Assembly (NCBI GenBank): GCA_963169455.1
Contig: CAUJDW010000002.1
Span: 1-64,000 of the forward strand
Direction of reading: 5' to 3'
Source of the DNA: Bacteroidota bacterium
GTDB lineage: Bacteria > Bacteroidota > Bacteroidia > Chitinophagales > Saprospiraceae
Length of the DNA stretch: 64,000 nucleotides
Shown here: positions 51,901-60,591 of the stretch, piece by piece
Layout: every line of letters begins with the position of its first letter
Numbering within the stretch: the stretch's first letter is position 1
The notes under the pieces: generated by a model
Seen by the model: only the letters and a program-made list of their open reading frames with translations
What the model was told of the DNA's origin: nothing
Databases searched by the model: none
Position numbers and translations under genes: made by a program

Positions 51901-54693
51901 ATCTGTTGGGGCAGTACCTCTCGGCACTACCTCCATACTTTCATTGGGCAGCAGAACAGCGTTCAACTGCGTGGCGTATTCAAGGGGTATCCACAAATCC
52001 TGGAAGCCGGATTTCGATAATTTCAGTTTTGAGTCGCCGGCAATGTCCGAAAGGGCCGAACCATCATTTACCTGTTGGATATTCCCGTTTATATCCCAGC
52101 TTGCGCCGCTAATGGCGTTGCTATCCGCATCTTTTAACCCGAGCAGAATATTTACCCGCTCGTTGGGTGGAGATTTTAAAACCTGTTGAGGGTTAAAAGC
52201 GGAGGGGCGCATATAGAAATCAATCACGCTATACCCCTGGAGGTTGCTGATGTTGTTGTCGTTATAACCGCTCAGTTCAAAGTTTAAGGCATTGGAACTG
52301 AGCCCCTCATTATATGCTCCGTCCGTTAAGGCCCTTGAAGTTCCATTCAGAATGACAGATGTTAAAAAGTCCCCGTTTTCCAGCTTCCTTACCAGGCCCG
52401 TACGGGACGTTGGCGCAAGGAAGTTCTTTTTCAATGGAAACAGGACAATTTCAAATGAGGTGGTGGTCAGGCCGTTCTCCTGAATGGGGAAAGACAAGGG
52501 TTCAAAATCTTCACCCGGTTTTGAAACGATCAGCTGTGCGCCGGCCAAAACGGCGTTGGGAGGCAGCAGGAGTTGGTACCGGCCTGGTTCCGGCTCGGAT
52601 CCGGAAAGGTTTTCCAGGGTTCCGTCTGCGAGCAGGAGTTGAAAGACGGCGCCATTCACCGGGTCAAAATTGACATTGTTTATCTTCACCTTTATTTCAT
52701 TACCCCCGTTTTGGTCCACCCTCAACACCTGGGTAATGCTGATATCCCGGTCGTCGGCCCGGTCAATAAAGTCTATCCGGGCTTTGGGGTTCGGGATGGT
52801 ATAATCTCCGATATTGTACTCGGCATAATGCTCCTGGAAGTTTTCCGGAGGGGCGATCCAGTCGAACCTGACCTTCAGGCTGTTAAGCGCTTTCTGAAAC
52901 ACTTCCGTACTTCCTATGTAAAAGCGGTGCCCCTCAGCCGGCACAGGCCCGAATGGATAAATCTTTTGAGTGCCGTCGAAAACGCCCTGGTCGCTTTGAA
53001 TGATCAGGTTTTCCCGGATGCCGGATACGTCAACGGATATTTTTATTTCTTCAAATTGGAGAACGCGGACGTCCCTGTAGAAATGAGCGATAAGCTCCGG
53101 GCGCGACAGCAGCACCTTCATGACCGGCCAGCGGGTGTCATACCCTGCTTCGAGCGCCAATTCTTCACCCAGGCTGTCCACAGGCAAATCGTCTCTCTCC
53201 AGTATAGCTCTGATCTGTAAGGTGTCATTTTCCAGCCTGGCCCTGAAGGATGCTCTTTCCAGAGGGAGCACTTTATCATCGGCTGTGAAATTGATGTTGT
53301 CGTTCACGGTCGGTTCGATCCAGGCTTCAGGCGAGCTGAACATGATGTGAAAATCATTGCTGCTGAAAACAAGGCCGGAATTGAGGCTCGCCAAATTGAT
53401 CACCACATCCACCACCCGTTTCCCTTCTCTCAATATCAACTGGGGGCTGGCAATTGCAAATCCGATTTCACCCGGCGGCAGTTCTGCGTCATCACCCATG
53501 GCGCGCCAGCTGGCGGGTTTTTCGTTGGGCAGTATTTCGCCGTTCTGGTAGGCGGTATTGACATCGGGGCTGGCCAGTATTTTCCCCGTGCCCTGAAAGC
53601 CGCATAGGTCGAAATGGGTATTCCTGATTTCTTTTACCTGAGCACTGCGGACTACCCAGTTATCCAGAGCCTCGAAAAGGAGGGGGAGCCCGTTTTCGTC
53701 TTTTCCCGCCAGAAAGCCCGTACCCTTTTCGATGAGTGATTCTTCAAAGCCTTTGGCCAGTTCGAAAACGAGGAAAACATCATCAGGTATGGCAGGGCGC
53801 CTGTCGAGGCAGAGGATTTTTTCGTAGAAGTAGTCCAGGTGTTTCCTGCTTAGCGCATTCAGGCTGTCCTGGGCATGGCGGAACAGGCTCAGGAAGGCCA
53901 GAAACAGCGCCACGTGCGGCTCGTGGAGCCGCGGCTCGCTGATAAGCTGGCTGAACCAGTACTGCGCTCTCTGGCGGATTTTTACCAGTACCTCGTAAAA
54001 ACGGCGGAACAATGCGCGCATTTCTTCCCGGGTAAAAGTGGCCTGGAACCGGATGGCGTCAAAGGCGTCGCTGTCGGGGAGCCCCCAGAGATCGGAAAAA
54101 AAAGGCGCGTATTCGGTGTAGGGCAGGGCCTGTCCGTGTTCGTCGCTGTAGGCTTCCTTATGGATGGCGATCAACTTGCGCAGGGCATCCACGAGGTTTT
54201 CCCCGTCAAAGGCAGCCCGCTTGTCGATCATGGCGGCTATTTCCCTTTTCAGCGCCAGGCTGTCGGGCAGGCCGTGGTAGGCTTTTTGTACCTGTAGCGC
54301 CAACTGATGAATGAACTGGGCCTGGTCGTAATAATTGGTAATAGCCTCGCCGCCGGGGTCGAAAGGGCCGCCAGCGCCCTCGTCTATGTCTTCGGCGAAA
54401 CCGATTTCGAGGGCGTTGAATTGCTGGAGGATGATTTCGGTATCCAGCTCGGCCAGCACGGCCAGATAGGTCAGGGTTTCCACTTCCCAGAAGCAACGCC
54501 AGTCGCCGTCGGGCTGGTTGCCTTCGTCGTAGTATTGCAGCAGGCCTGCATAGCGGTATGCAGCCACAATGAGGTCCTGCATGCTTCGGCCGTCGAGCAG
54601 GAGGTTTTCGGGGATCAGCGCGTCCAGCAGCCGGCTTGTTTGGCCGGCGCCTTCATGGATCAAAGGGTGTATCAGGTGGCTGTTATTGCTCAT
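49000..54693 (-). CDS. Giant eCIS baseplate protein (Afp11-like) with Ig-like insert
   Basis: 1,897 aa, about twice common Afp11 proteins. The N-terminal third (WRCFWEVETLTYLAVLAELD) and the C-terminal part (RISERLRHRDRAITLWDYEH, VHRVKCLPHTR, YVLLAVIPDL) are baseplate J-like. Between about residues 840 and 1260 lie about five beta-sandwich units of the carboxypeptidase-regulatory/Big type (for example LRGRLTDTAGSPISGALVTV; YEGKITDIFNVPLPGVEIGI), probably projecting from the wedge. The ATG at 54693 overlaps the gp25 stop as ATGA. Confidence 0.88.
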   Translation of the reverse strand: MSNNSHLIHPLIHEGAGQTSRLLDALIPENLLLDGRSMQDLIVAAYRYAGLLQYYDEGNQPDGDWRCFWEVETLTYLAVLAELDTEIILQQFNALEIGFAEDIDEGAGGPFDPGGEAITNYYDQAQFIHQLALQVQKAYHGLPDSLALKREIAAMIDKRAAFDGENLVDALRKLIAIHKEAYSDEHGQALPYTEYAPFFSDLWGLPDSDAFDAIRFQATFTREEMRALFRRFYEVLVKIRQRAQYWFSQLISEPRLHEPHVALFLAFLSLFRHAQDSLNALSRKHLDYFYEKILCLDRRPAIPDDVFLVFELAKGFEESLIEKGTGFLAGKDENGLPLLFEALDNWVVRSAQVKEIRNTHFDLCGFQGTGKILASPDVNTAYQNGEILPNEKPASWRAMGDDAELPPGEIGFAIASPQLILREGKRVVDVVINLASLNSGLVFSSNDFHIMFSSPEAWIEPTVNDNINFTADDKVLPLERASFRARLENDTLQIRAILERDDLPVDSLGEELALEAGYDTRWPVMKVLLSRPELIAHFYRDVRVLQFEEIKISVDVSGIRENLIIQSDQGVFDGTQKIYPFGPVPAEGHRFYIGSTEVFQKALNSLKVRFDWIAPPENFQEHYAEYNIGDYTIPNPKARIDFIDRADDRDISITQVLRVDQNGGNEIKVKINNVNFDPVNGAVFQLLLADGTLENLSGSEPEPGRYQLLLPPNAVLAGAQLIVSKPGEDFEPLSFPIQENGLTTTSFEIVLFPLKKNFLAPTSRTGLVRKLENGDFLTSVILNGTSRALTDGAYNEGLSSNALNFELSGYNDNNISNLQGYSVIDFYMRPSAFNPQQVLKSPPNERVNILLGLKDADSNAISGASWDINGNIQQVNDGSALSDIAGDSKLKLSKSGFQDLWIPLEYATQLNAVLLPNESMEVVPRGTAPTDTASILIRNWENAPLANTAFTVKIGNNASTTEISDNTGTISLGSYTATENVEISHPHFLPFTISSLAAETSATVKLATESFSSAAGATSTSVDVTAINLEGVAVSGVEVEAVNASGAVISGTTDGFGFVTLSGLSGSGWSLKLKKGQAAVISPSGINVRNREIVINIGQVEKSRPFTGTLRGRLTDTAGSPISGALVTVGNQEQRSNSRGEYFFSGLSVPPASGVSFYHPLHQFFPAVAIEDDSVIDIMMLPHLQNYVYEGKITDIFNVPLPGVEIGIRTNNDDREYIIETSDANGQYRALAPTALAGDIGLFFRSPGYEELILDFPTTGVPVSSSASLLDVRLSPDLGNLSPLLDGAKMEDLFDIRINALNLKRDIRTQYFERYDPTLKRGFVRFTLAEDDFRHLAYPHILAWYTMAASGQITLPGITIDQNAPPPLPNPPYTPATNGISLSYTSEQVITKAENNGIDQYFHLLPFNGHKEISLLQEGDIRLIYPYWAHDNTEQLFATGNLYLGIEKLRPGTNLSLLFQIEEGSERKAEWRPPGLAWSYLTKENRWTAFESTDFLLETTGGLTRSGLVQLKIPKTAVAENTMLNPALHWIRIAAVEELGDAIPVSVRALPNLVSVRAQAIQARFADRQNSLAHLGEPLPAGTISKLEVSRTAVKKVEQPFDSFGGRLPEQGHAFYRRISERLRHRDRAITLWDYEHLLLEQFPKVHRVKCLPHTRMIASTDNCSTPTEQNIADMPPGLSVMAPGYVLLAVIPDLTRRTATRQAEPRFSFGDLMEMENYLRTKTNLFVAWEKEAPPWLCEPETYEDETKYLWVVNPRYEPVRLSFKAAFMPGLDEAYFKFQLDQELKDYLAPWIENPGAEITFGQTLYHSKIIAFIESREYVDAISDFKLYKAPASYLLDELPEGCLVRGGRAIPATPRSVLTTYIRAGKGPDETDHHILVADKNSWCLQSGSTTRP

Positions 54694-55109
54694 TGTCCGG
54701 CTATTGTTGCTTCATTCAGGTAATAGGGGAATACGAAATTGAAGCGGGAATTAGTGGCCCGCACGACGATGTTCATTTCCACGAGAAAGCGGCCGGAATT
54801 GGCCTCATCGGAATTTATCTGAATGCTTTCCAGGTCTATCCTCGGTTCGAAGTACAGGATGGCTTTGCTGATCAGGTCCTTCACGTACGTTTCCAGGCCG
54901 GCGTTGATAGGCTCGAAGAGCAATTCTTCCAGGCTTCCGCCATAGGTGGGGCGCATCACCCGCTCGCCGGGGCGCGTGCTGAACAAAATGGCCAGGCTCT
55001 CGCGGATGTCTTCTTCTTCCGATACCATCCGCACCGTACAGCCGCGTTGTTTAGAAAAAGTGACGGGGAACCCCCATCCGTTTCCCAGAAAAGAATCTCG
55101 TTGTGGCAT
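54690..55109 (-). CDS. gp25-like baseplate wedge protein (Afp9-like)
   Basis: 139 aa of the GPW/gp25 family: GNGWGFPVTFSK, a central EEEDIRESLAILFSTRPGER with the conserved RPGER, and RPTYGGSLEELLFEPIN. It joins inner baseplate and sheath. Its stop overlaps the start of the giant baseplate gene by 4 bp. ATG at 55109, 12 bp after the PAAR gene. Confidence 0.93.
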   Translation of the reverse strand: MPQRDSFLGNGWGFPVTFSKQRGCTVRMVSEEEDIRESLAILFSTRPGERVMRPTYGGSLEELLFEPINAGLETYVKDLISKAILYFEPRIDLESIQINSDEANSGRFLVEMNIVVRATNSRFNFVFPYYLNEATIAGQ

Positions 55110-55121
55110 AGCCGTAGTTTT

Positions 55122-55412
55122 TTAACCGATTATTACCGTAGGGCTGCCTGCTGCAATCTGGCCGCCATGCGCGGTAGGGTCTCCCATGCGTGCTGCAGGC
55201 TGCCCTCCGATCAGTACGGTTTGCGACCCGGTGGTTATGGTGTCGGGCGGCCCGGCGCAGGTGCACATGCCGGTGGCTGTCGCCGCCGGCTGGCCGTTGA
55301 TCAGCACCGTCGGCACACCGGGGGGCATGATCGGGCCTCCAACGTGCGGCGAACCATTCGGATTGGCCAGGGGGCAGGTGTGCATGTCTCCCACTCTTGC
55401 TGCTGCAGGCAT
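55122..55412 (-). CDS. PAAR-repeat tip protein (Afp10-like)
   Basis: 96 aa with PAAR-type repeats: AARVGDMHTCP, GSPHVGGPI, then PTVLINGQPAATATGMCTC and TVLIGGQPAARMGDPTAHGG. It forms the sharp zinc-bound tip on the VgrG-like spike. His and Cys residues suitable for metal binding are present. It lies between the spike and gp25 genes; in Afp the order of gp25 and PAAR is the reverse. Confidence 0.93.
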   Translation of the reverse strand: MPAAARVGDMHTCPLANPNGSPHVGGPIMPPGVPTVLINGQPAATATGMCTCAGPPDTITTGSQTVLIGGQPAARMGDPTAHGGQIAAGSPTVIIG

Positions 55413-55423
55413 GGTTTTGCTGT

Positions 55424-57259
55424 TTAGTTGATCTTTACAAAGGTTCCTTGAATGACGACGTCGGCGGTGGATTTCAGGCTGGCTTTGCTCATGCCTTCGG
55501 CTTTGAACTCCGCCTGGGCTTTGTTTTCCAGATTCACCCCTTCTGCTTTGATGTCGCCGCTTGCACTGAGTTTTATGTCTTTGGCGGATTTGATCTCGAT
55601 TCCGTCCTGGTTCATTTTGATGCTGTTGCCATGCTGGTCTTCCAGGAGGATGCTTTTATCCTGGTCATCCACGATGCATTTATTGCCGGCGGGTGTTTCG
55701 AGGGTATAACCCGGCTTGTCATCATTGAAGATCATGCGGATGCCGCTGCGGGTCACCCAGCCCTTTTCATGGTTCTCGTCGGTAGTGGGAAGTGGGGCGG
55801 GCTTGTCTTTACTGTTCAGCATACCCAGCACAACACCCTGGCGCGGGTCGTCATTGATAAATCCGACGAGCACCTCATCGCCGATCTCGGGGCGGAAGAA
55901 AGCGCCCCGGTTGTTGCCGGCGTCCATCGCTGCAATGCGCACCCAGATGCCTTCGCCGTCGGCGGCGATCAGCGGCAGCCGCACCTGTACACGGTCTTCC
56001 CCGTCGGGGTCGCCGGCCAGGCGGGTGACGACGCCAACCTGTAGGCCCTGAATGGCGGGCAGCAGCCCCCCGGCCAGCGGGCTGTTCACATTGGGGAAAT
56101 CCTCTGCGAACCACTCGTGGGGGAGCCCGAACTGAGCATGGGTGAACCAGGCGCCATCCTTTATTTCATGCCGGATGGCCGTGACGAGAACCGGGCCATT
56201 GTGGCGTTCGCCCACGTTTTCCAGCTGGATGATATCTCCCGGATAAATGTCCGGAACACCTTCGTATTTTACCCGCCCGCGGAGCCTGGCAAGCCTGCTT
56301 TTCTGGTACTGGGCTTCAGCCCACTTTTCCAGCTCTGGTTGGGTGAGCTTGCCGGCATGCTGCAGCAGAATATGGCTTACGCCTAGAGCCTGGCTGTAAT
56401 CGGTATTGGGCGCCACACCCGGCAGGTTAATGCCTGCCGCACCTGCCGCCGATTGAGCTGCCGAACCGATTCCGGCCAGGGCGCCGCCGATTCCACCCGA
56501 TGCGCTGACGCCAGAGGCGTCGGCCTGGACTTCAAGCAGCGCCTGGCTGGAGTAGTCCCATGCCGCGGCCTTTGCAGCCGGGTACTGGTCGCGGGCATCC
56601 ATCTCTGCTTCGAACTCGAAAATGGAACTGCCGTGGTTCAGCACTATTTTGACCTCACCATTAAAGTTTGGCTTTTTAGCGATGAGGGCGCCGCCTTTCG
56701 TCAGCACCAGAAGCGCGTTGGCTTCCGCTCTGGACAGCATGAAATCCCAGTCGGTGGCATAGTATTGCACCATTTCAGGGTGTGTAAAACCTGTGTCATC
56801 CACATCCGGGCTTAAGCTGTGGCTCCGCGCAATGGATTCGATGATCTCCTGGTCGGTGCTGTTCAGGAAGTATTTGTTTTTGCGAGCCACCGTCATGGCG
56901 ACGGCTTTGTCCTTGCATTCAATTTCCAGGACGGGCGAACCGAAGCCGGTGATCTTCAGCGCATGCCGTATGATGATTCCCTGAAAGACAGGCGCCTCTT
57001 CGCGGTAGTATCCCGCTGAGATCTCGATTTCGTTACCGGGTGAAAAGATGTCCTGGTCGCTAACTTCCATCCGTTGAGCGGCCGCCTCGCTGTCCAGCAC
57101 TTTTAATAGAGCATAAGAGATCCGGTTAAAGCAGTGGTTGATCACGATGGAAGTTACCTCAAAGTTGTCGGGAACAGTCGAGCCATTCACTTTGACGCTG
57201 AATGTAACCACATCCGTGCGGCCTGGAATGGGAGGCAACAATTGGCTTGGATTCAGCAT
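55424..57259 (-). CDS. VgrG-like spike protein (Afp8-like)
   Basis: 611 aa. The N-terminal part is the gp27-like domain (VTFSVKVNGSTVPDNFEVTS, ISYALLKVLDSEAA). About 390-480 is the gp5-type OB fold (ARLRGRVKYEGVPDIYPGDI earlier, then GDEVLVGFINDDPRQGVVLG). The C-terminus is the beta-helix needle with short repeats (SGDIKAEGVNLENKAQAEFK, STADVVIQGTFVKIN). It pierces the target membrane. It is 5 bp after the LysM gene. ATG at 57259. Confidence 0.93.
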   Translation of the reverse strand: MLNPSQLLPPIPGRTDVVTFSVKVNGSTVPDNFEVTSIVINHCFNRISYALLKVLDSEAAAQRMEVSDQDIFSPGNEIEISAGYYREEAPVFQGIIIRHALKITGFGSPVLEIECKDKAVAMTVARKNKYFLNSTDQEIIESIARSHSLSPDVDDTGFTHPEMVQYYATDWDFMLSRAEANALLVLTKGGALIAKKPNFNGEVKIVLNHGSSIFEFEAEMDARDQYPAAKAAAWDYSSQALLEVQADASGVSASGGIGGALAGIGSAAQSAAGAAGINLPGVAPNTDYSQALGVSHILLQHAGKLTQPELEKWAEAQYQKSRLARLRGRVKYEGVPDIYPGDIIQLENVGERHNGPVLVTAIRHEIKDGAWFTHAQFGLPHEWFAEDFPNVNSPLAGGLLPAIQGLQVGVVTRLAGDPDGEDRVQVRLPLIAADGEGIWVRIAAMDAGNNRGAFFRPEIGDEVLVGFINDDPRQGVVLGMLNSKDKPAPLPTTDENHEKGWVTRSGIRMIFNDDKPGYTLETPAGNKCIVDDQDKSILLEDQHGNSIKMNQDGIEIKSAKDIKLSASGDIKAEGVNLENKAQAEFKAEGMSKASLKSTADVVIQGTFVKIN

Positions 57260-57264
57260 GGTGT

Positions 57265-57981
57265 CTATTTTTCAAGCGGTGGAAATCTCAATTGTTGCCC
57301 TTTCTTCAGCGCACGCACGCTGGTCAGTTCGTTTACTCTGGCAATTTCCAGGTAATAATCGGGCGATTCATAAACCCTGTGGCAAAGCAGTGGCAGTGAA
57401 TCGCCTTCAACAACAGTGCGGAAATGCGTCAGGTCGGGAGACAGGAGGTTCATGGATAATAACTCCAGAATGCGCTTTGTGTGCCCGGCGAAACTCACCC
57501 TGACTTTTGCCCGCAGGGGCGTCCCGTTTTTCCTGAACATGGTGTAGGTGACATTCATGCTGGTGAGCACACAGGTAGAGATAAAAGTGCCCCAGATGGC
57601 CAGCAAGAAGTTCGGGCGGTGAATGTCTCCGTTAAACCCAACGGCTTTTTTAAAGGATGCTACGCTCAGTTCGACCTCCTTTTTTTCGCCGCTTGCACCG
57701 GTCCCATCGATGGTGAACTCGAACGAGAAAGACTTCGGCGCAGTGCTCAGAAACCGCTGTTGCGCCGTTGTCGAACCGGGTGGCTGGCGACTGTTGTACA
57801 AATACCTTTCCTGCTCGCTGAATTGTTCCGGATTGAACATCAGGGAATATGGCAAGCCGGAGGGAATGGGAATGGGGTCCGTTTCACTCAGGGGAATGAA
57901 CGTAAATTTATCCGGGAAGGGGACCATGCTGATCAGGCTGGATACACCTCCGGTTACCCCGCTGGCAACATCTGAAAACAT
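57265..57981 (-). CDS. LysM-containing CIS tube-end protein (Afp7-like)
   Basis: 238 aa. N-terminal CIS tube-type domain (YSLMFNPEQFSEQERYLYN, SFSFEFTIDGTG) and C-terminal LysM-like end (VVEGDSLPLLCHRVYESPDY, then ARVNELTSVRALKKGQQLRF). Adaptor between tube and spike. The ATG at 57981 follows directly on the TAG (57984-57982) of the DUF5908 gene. Confidence 0.92.
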   Translation of the reverse strand: MFSDVASGVTGGVSSLISMVPFPDKFTFIPLSETDPIPIPSGLPYSLMFNPEQFSEQERYLYNSRQPPGSTTAQQRFLSTAPKSFSFEFTIDGTGASGEKKEVELSVASFKKAVGFNGDIHRPNFLLAIWGTFISTCVLTSMNVTYTMFRKNGTPLRAKVRVSFAGHTKRILELLSMNLLSPDLTHFRTVVEGDSLPLLCHRVYESPDYYLEIARVNELTSVRALKKGQQLRFPPLEK

Positions 57982-58152
57982 CTATCGTTCTTTTTTGCGT
58001 TTTAGGATTTCACTGATTTGTTCGGCTATTTCAACGGCGGACAGGGCGGCGGGCGCCTCGTCGTTTTCCCCTCGTTCGGCAGGCGCCTCGGCGCTTTGTG
58101 CGTTTTCGGTTATTTCTGCCCGGACGATGAGTTCTAAAATCTCAACAGGCAT
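57982..58152 (-). CDS. DUF5908 small eCIS protein
   Basis: 56 aa, MPVEILELIVRAEITENAQS then an Ala/Glu-rich linker and a C-terminal helix (AVEIAEQISEILKRKKER). The MPvEIxELvIRA start is the DUF5908 signature seen between tube and LysM genes of eCIS loci. The stop (TAG) abuts the ATG of the next gene and the start is 2 bp after the tube stop, so it is translated in line. Role unknown; its place suggests a tube or baseplate adaptor. Confidence 0.85.
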   Translation of the reverse strand: MPVEILELIVRAEITENAQSAEAPAERGENDEAPAALSAVEIAEQISEILKRKKER

Positions 58153-58154
58153 AA

Positions 58155-58604
58155 TCACAATATTTTAAAGTATTGATAATACCACTCCATCGACTCCACG
58201 ACTACTTTGCTGTCGTTGGCGTTGAAGTTGTCCAGCGACCACTTGAGCGGATAAGCATTCACACAGCTATACGCCTGCAGGGGTTCGTGCTTTTCATTGA
58301 GCAGGGTGACCTGCAGGGTGATGGGCGTCACTTCCATCGTGTTGATGGCGTCGGTGATGTAAACGATGGCTGCCGAATCGACCAGAAGGCCCCGCTTGAG
58401 GGTGAGGTTGGGGTAACTGGCACGGGTGGGCAGCTTGTAGGTGAAGCGGTTTTCTCCGCCCGACTTGATGTCTTCGGTTTGAATATCGACCGACAGCCCT
58501 CCCACTTCCTGAAAGCGGTTATCCTGGTCGGTCACGCCGGATAAGCCCTGGAATTCCACTTTGAAGTGGAACCCCACGGGCGGATAATATTTTGCGGAAG
58601 CCAT
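58155..58604 (-). CDS. eCIS inner tube protein (Afp5-like)
   Basis: 149 aa of the phage T4 gp19-like tube family: PPVGFHFKVEFQGLSG, RFQEVGGLSVDIQTEDI, NLTLKRGLLVD and LNEKHEPLQAYSCVNAYPLK. It probably forms the last tube ring near the baseplate. Follows the major tube gene by 2 bp. Confidence 0.92.
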   Translation of the reverse strand: MASAKYYPPVGFHFKVEFQGLSGVTDQDNRFQEVGGLSVDIQTEDIKSGGENRFTYKLPTRASYPNLTLKRGLLVDSAAIVYITDAINTMEVTPITLQVTLLNEKHEPLQAYSCVNAYPLKWSLDNFNANDSKVVVESMEWYYQYFKIL

Positions 58605-58606
58605 CC

Positions 58607-59044
58607 TTAACCTTCATTTTGAACCACCAGCCCTTCATGGGCGATCTCCAGAGTCTCGATGGCCACCTCGTTGCCATCCGATTTCAGGTCGGTGGATTGC
58701 ACTTTTACGGGCCAGGCCTCTTTGACCTTCCAGACGATCACCGGCTCGTGGGTTTCATTGAGCATGCTGATGGTCAGGTCGCGCCGTTCGACGGTATTCA
58801 AGGCCTTGGTATTCCACCAATCGAAAAATTCGTTGTTGCCTTTGAAGGTGCCGCGCTTGAGGGTGATGTTGCTGAACTTCTGGCGGCCGGGCATTTTGAT
58901 ACTGTGGTATTCAGGGCTGGAGCCGTCCCGGTATTCGATGACCTCGGTTTCGACGTCCAGGCCAGACACTTCCGAGAAGCCGACGGTCGAGCCGCCGAAA
59001 TCTACCAAGAAATGAAATTTTGGCAAAGGATATTTTTCAGCCAT
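58607..59044 (-). CDS. eCIS major inner tube protein (Afp1-like)
   Basis: 145 aa, same family as the previous gene: LPKFHFLVDFGGSTVGFSEV, SGLDVETEVIEYRDGSS, NITLKRGTFKGNNEFFDWW, LNETHEPVIVWKVKEAWP. It stacks as hexamers in the sheath lumen. It is 37 bp after the sheath gene. ATG at 59044. Confidence 0.93.
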   Translation of the reverse strand: MAEKYPLPKFHFLVDFGGSTVGFSEVSGLDVETEVIEYRDGSSPEYHSIKMPGRQKFSNITLKRGTFKGNNEFFDWWNTKALNTVERRDLTISMLNETHEPVIVWKVKEAWPVKVQSTDLKSDGNEVAIETLEIAHEGLVVQNEG

Positions 59045-59081
59045 AATGGTATAGGTTTAATCAATTGAATGAATAAAATAG

Positions 59082-60578
59082 TTACGCCTCAGGAAGCTTG
59101 TGCATGAACCGCAGGATGATGAACTCTGCCGGCCGCACCGCCGCCATGCCGATCTCCACGATGAGGCGGCCGTTCAGGATGTCGTCGGCGGTCATGGTTT
59201 GGCCCAGGCCCACGCGTACGAAAAAGGCCTGCTCGGGTTTGCTGCCCTGTAAGGCGCCGAGGCTCCACTGCAGCGTCAGGAAGTTTTCGATCATCCCCCG
59301 GATTTTCACCCAGGTGTTCGCATCGTTGGGTTCGAATACAAAGCGGTAGGTGGCCTTCTTGACCGATTCCTCCACGAAGTTGAAGAAGCGGCGGACGGGC
59401 ACATACCGCCATTCGTTGTCGTTGCCGGCCAGGGTGCGCGCGCCCCAGATGACGGTGCCGCGGCCGGTGATAAAGCGGATGGCATTGACGGACTTGCCGC
59501 CGTTGGGGTCGATGTTCATCTTATCCTGGATGTTGTCGTTAATCTTTACAGAAGGCCCGACAATAGCGCCCACGGAAACATTGGCTGGGGCTTTCCATAC
59601 CCCGCGGCTATTGTCTACCTTTGCATAGATGCCGGCAACGGCAGGACTGGGCGGCAAAATGACGGAGGTATTTTGTACTATGCCTATTATCTGTTTTTTC
59701 AACAAGTCTTCACTTATATCAGCTAAAGTTAGCGCCCCTACGGGTGGTGTTCCGGTAACTGTTCCCATGGGGGTGGCTTCAGAAGCAGAACCATCCTCCA
59801 ATTGAATCCGGTGTGTGATATTCACGCTGGATTCGAACCCACCTGTTACTATATCTACTGTAGTTTCCAGATAAGGATAATAAGCCGCACCATACAACCC
59901 GAAATCAGTATTTAGCGCAGGAGCCTGAAAATTACTGATATCCTGGGCCGGCGAATTCGTCGATTGGCTATGGTCAGTTTGTATGACGTCAATAATGACG
60001 AAGCGATCTTTCAATTTGCCGGCCTGGTCCAATGCAGCTTCATAAGCCCCGTAATTTCCCGCTGTAAGATTAATCGACTCCGGAATGACAAACAAGGTAG
60101 GTTCATCTTCATTTTCCAGGGCATTGACTCCGGAAATGAGGTCGGAATTGCTGGCAATTGTCCCATTTCCATACCCACCAACTGAAACGATGTAACAATC
60201 GCCTCCGCCATTTGCAAAGTAATGTTGGACAGCAAAATACATGTTATTTACTGGCTTTACTGCACTATTGGCTGTAATCGAACGAGATAAGAGCTTCGAA
60301 TCCACATAATTACTCGAACTATCATAATTGTCTACAACAGTATCGACAATCTGGACAGCTAAACCTAGAGTAGATGGATTTGGAGGACCCCCAAACTTAT
60401 CCAGATACTCCAGGAAGGAAGAAATTTTAAATGGGTTAAAATCTCCCGTCGGATTTTTTTCCGTGTACCCTATAAAGGCCGGCACCGCCGTTTCAACAGG
60501 CGCCACGCCGGGCGGCAGCAACGAAACTTCGTCGATATATACCCCGGGCGTTTTGATGGAATTGAGATTCAAGGACAT
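59082..60578 (-). CDS. Contractile sheath protein (Afp2-4-like)
   Basis: 498 aa. The N-terminus is IKTPGVYIDEVSLLPPGVAP, with PAFIGYTEK following. The C-terminal half carries the sheath core (WGARTLAGNDNEWRYVPVRR, FFVRVGLGQTMTADDILNGR, FIILRFMHKLPEA). A middle surface domain is present. Only one sheath gene is found, whereas Afp has three, so this is a simple-sheath eCIS. ATG at 60578, 13 bp after the unknown 258-aa gene. Confidence 0.95.
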   Translation of the reverse strand: MSLNLNSIKTPGVYIDEVSLLPPGVAPVETAVPAFIGYTEKNPTGDFNPFKISSFLEYLDKFGGPPNPSTLGLAVQIVDTVVDNYDSSSNYVDSKLLSRSITANSAVKPVNNMYFAVQHYFANGGGDCYIVSVGGYGNGTIASNSDLISGVNALENEDEPTLFVIPESINLTAGNYGAYEAALDQAGKLKDRFVIIDVIQTDHSQSTNSPAQDISNFQAPALNTDFGLYGAAYYPYLETTVDIVTGGFESSVNITHRIQLEDGSASEATPMGTVTGTPPVGALTLADISEDLLKKQIIGIVQNTSVILPPSPAVAGIYAKVDNSRGVWKAPANVSVGAIVGPSVKINDNIQDKMNIDPNGGKSVNAIRFITGRGTVIWGARTLAGNDNEWRYVPVRRFFNFVEESVKKATYRFVFEPNDANTWVKIRGMIENFLTLQWSLGALQGSKPEQAFFVRVGLGQTMTADDILNGRLIVEIGMAAVRPAEFIILRFMHKLPEA

Positions 60579-60591
60579 AATTCACTTTGTT

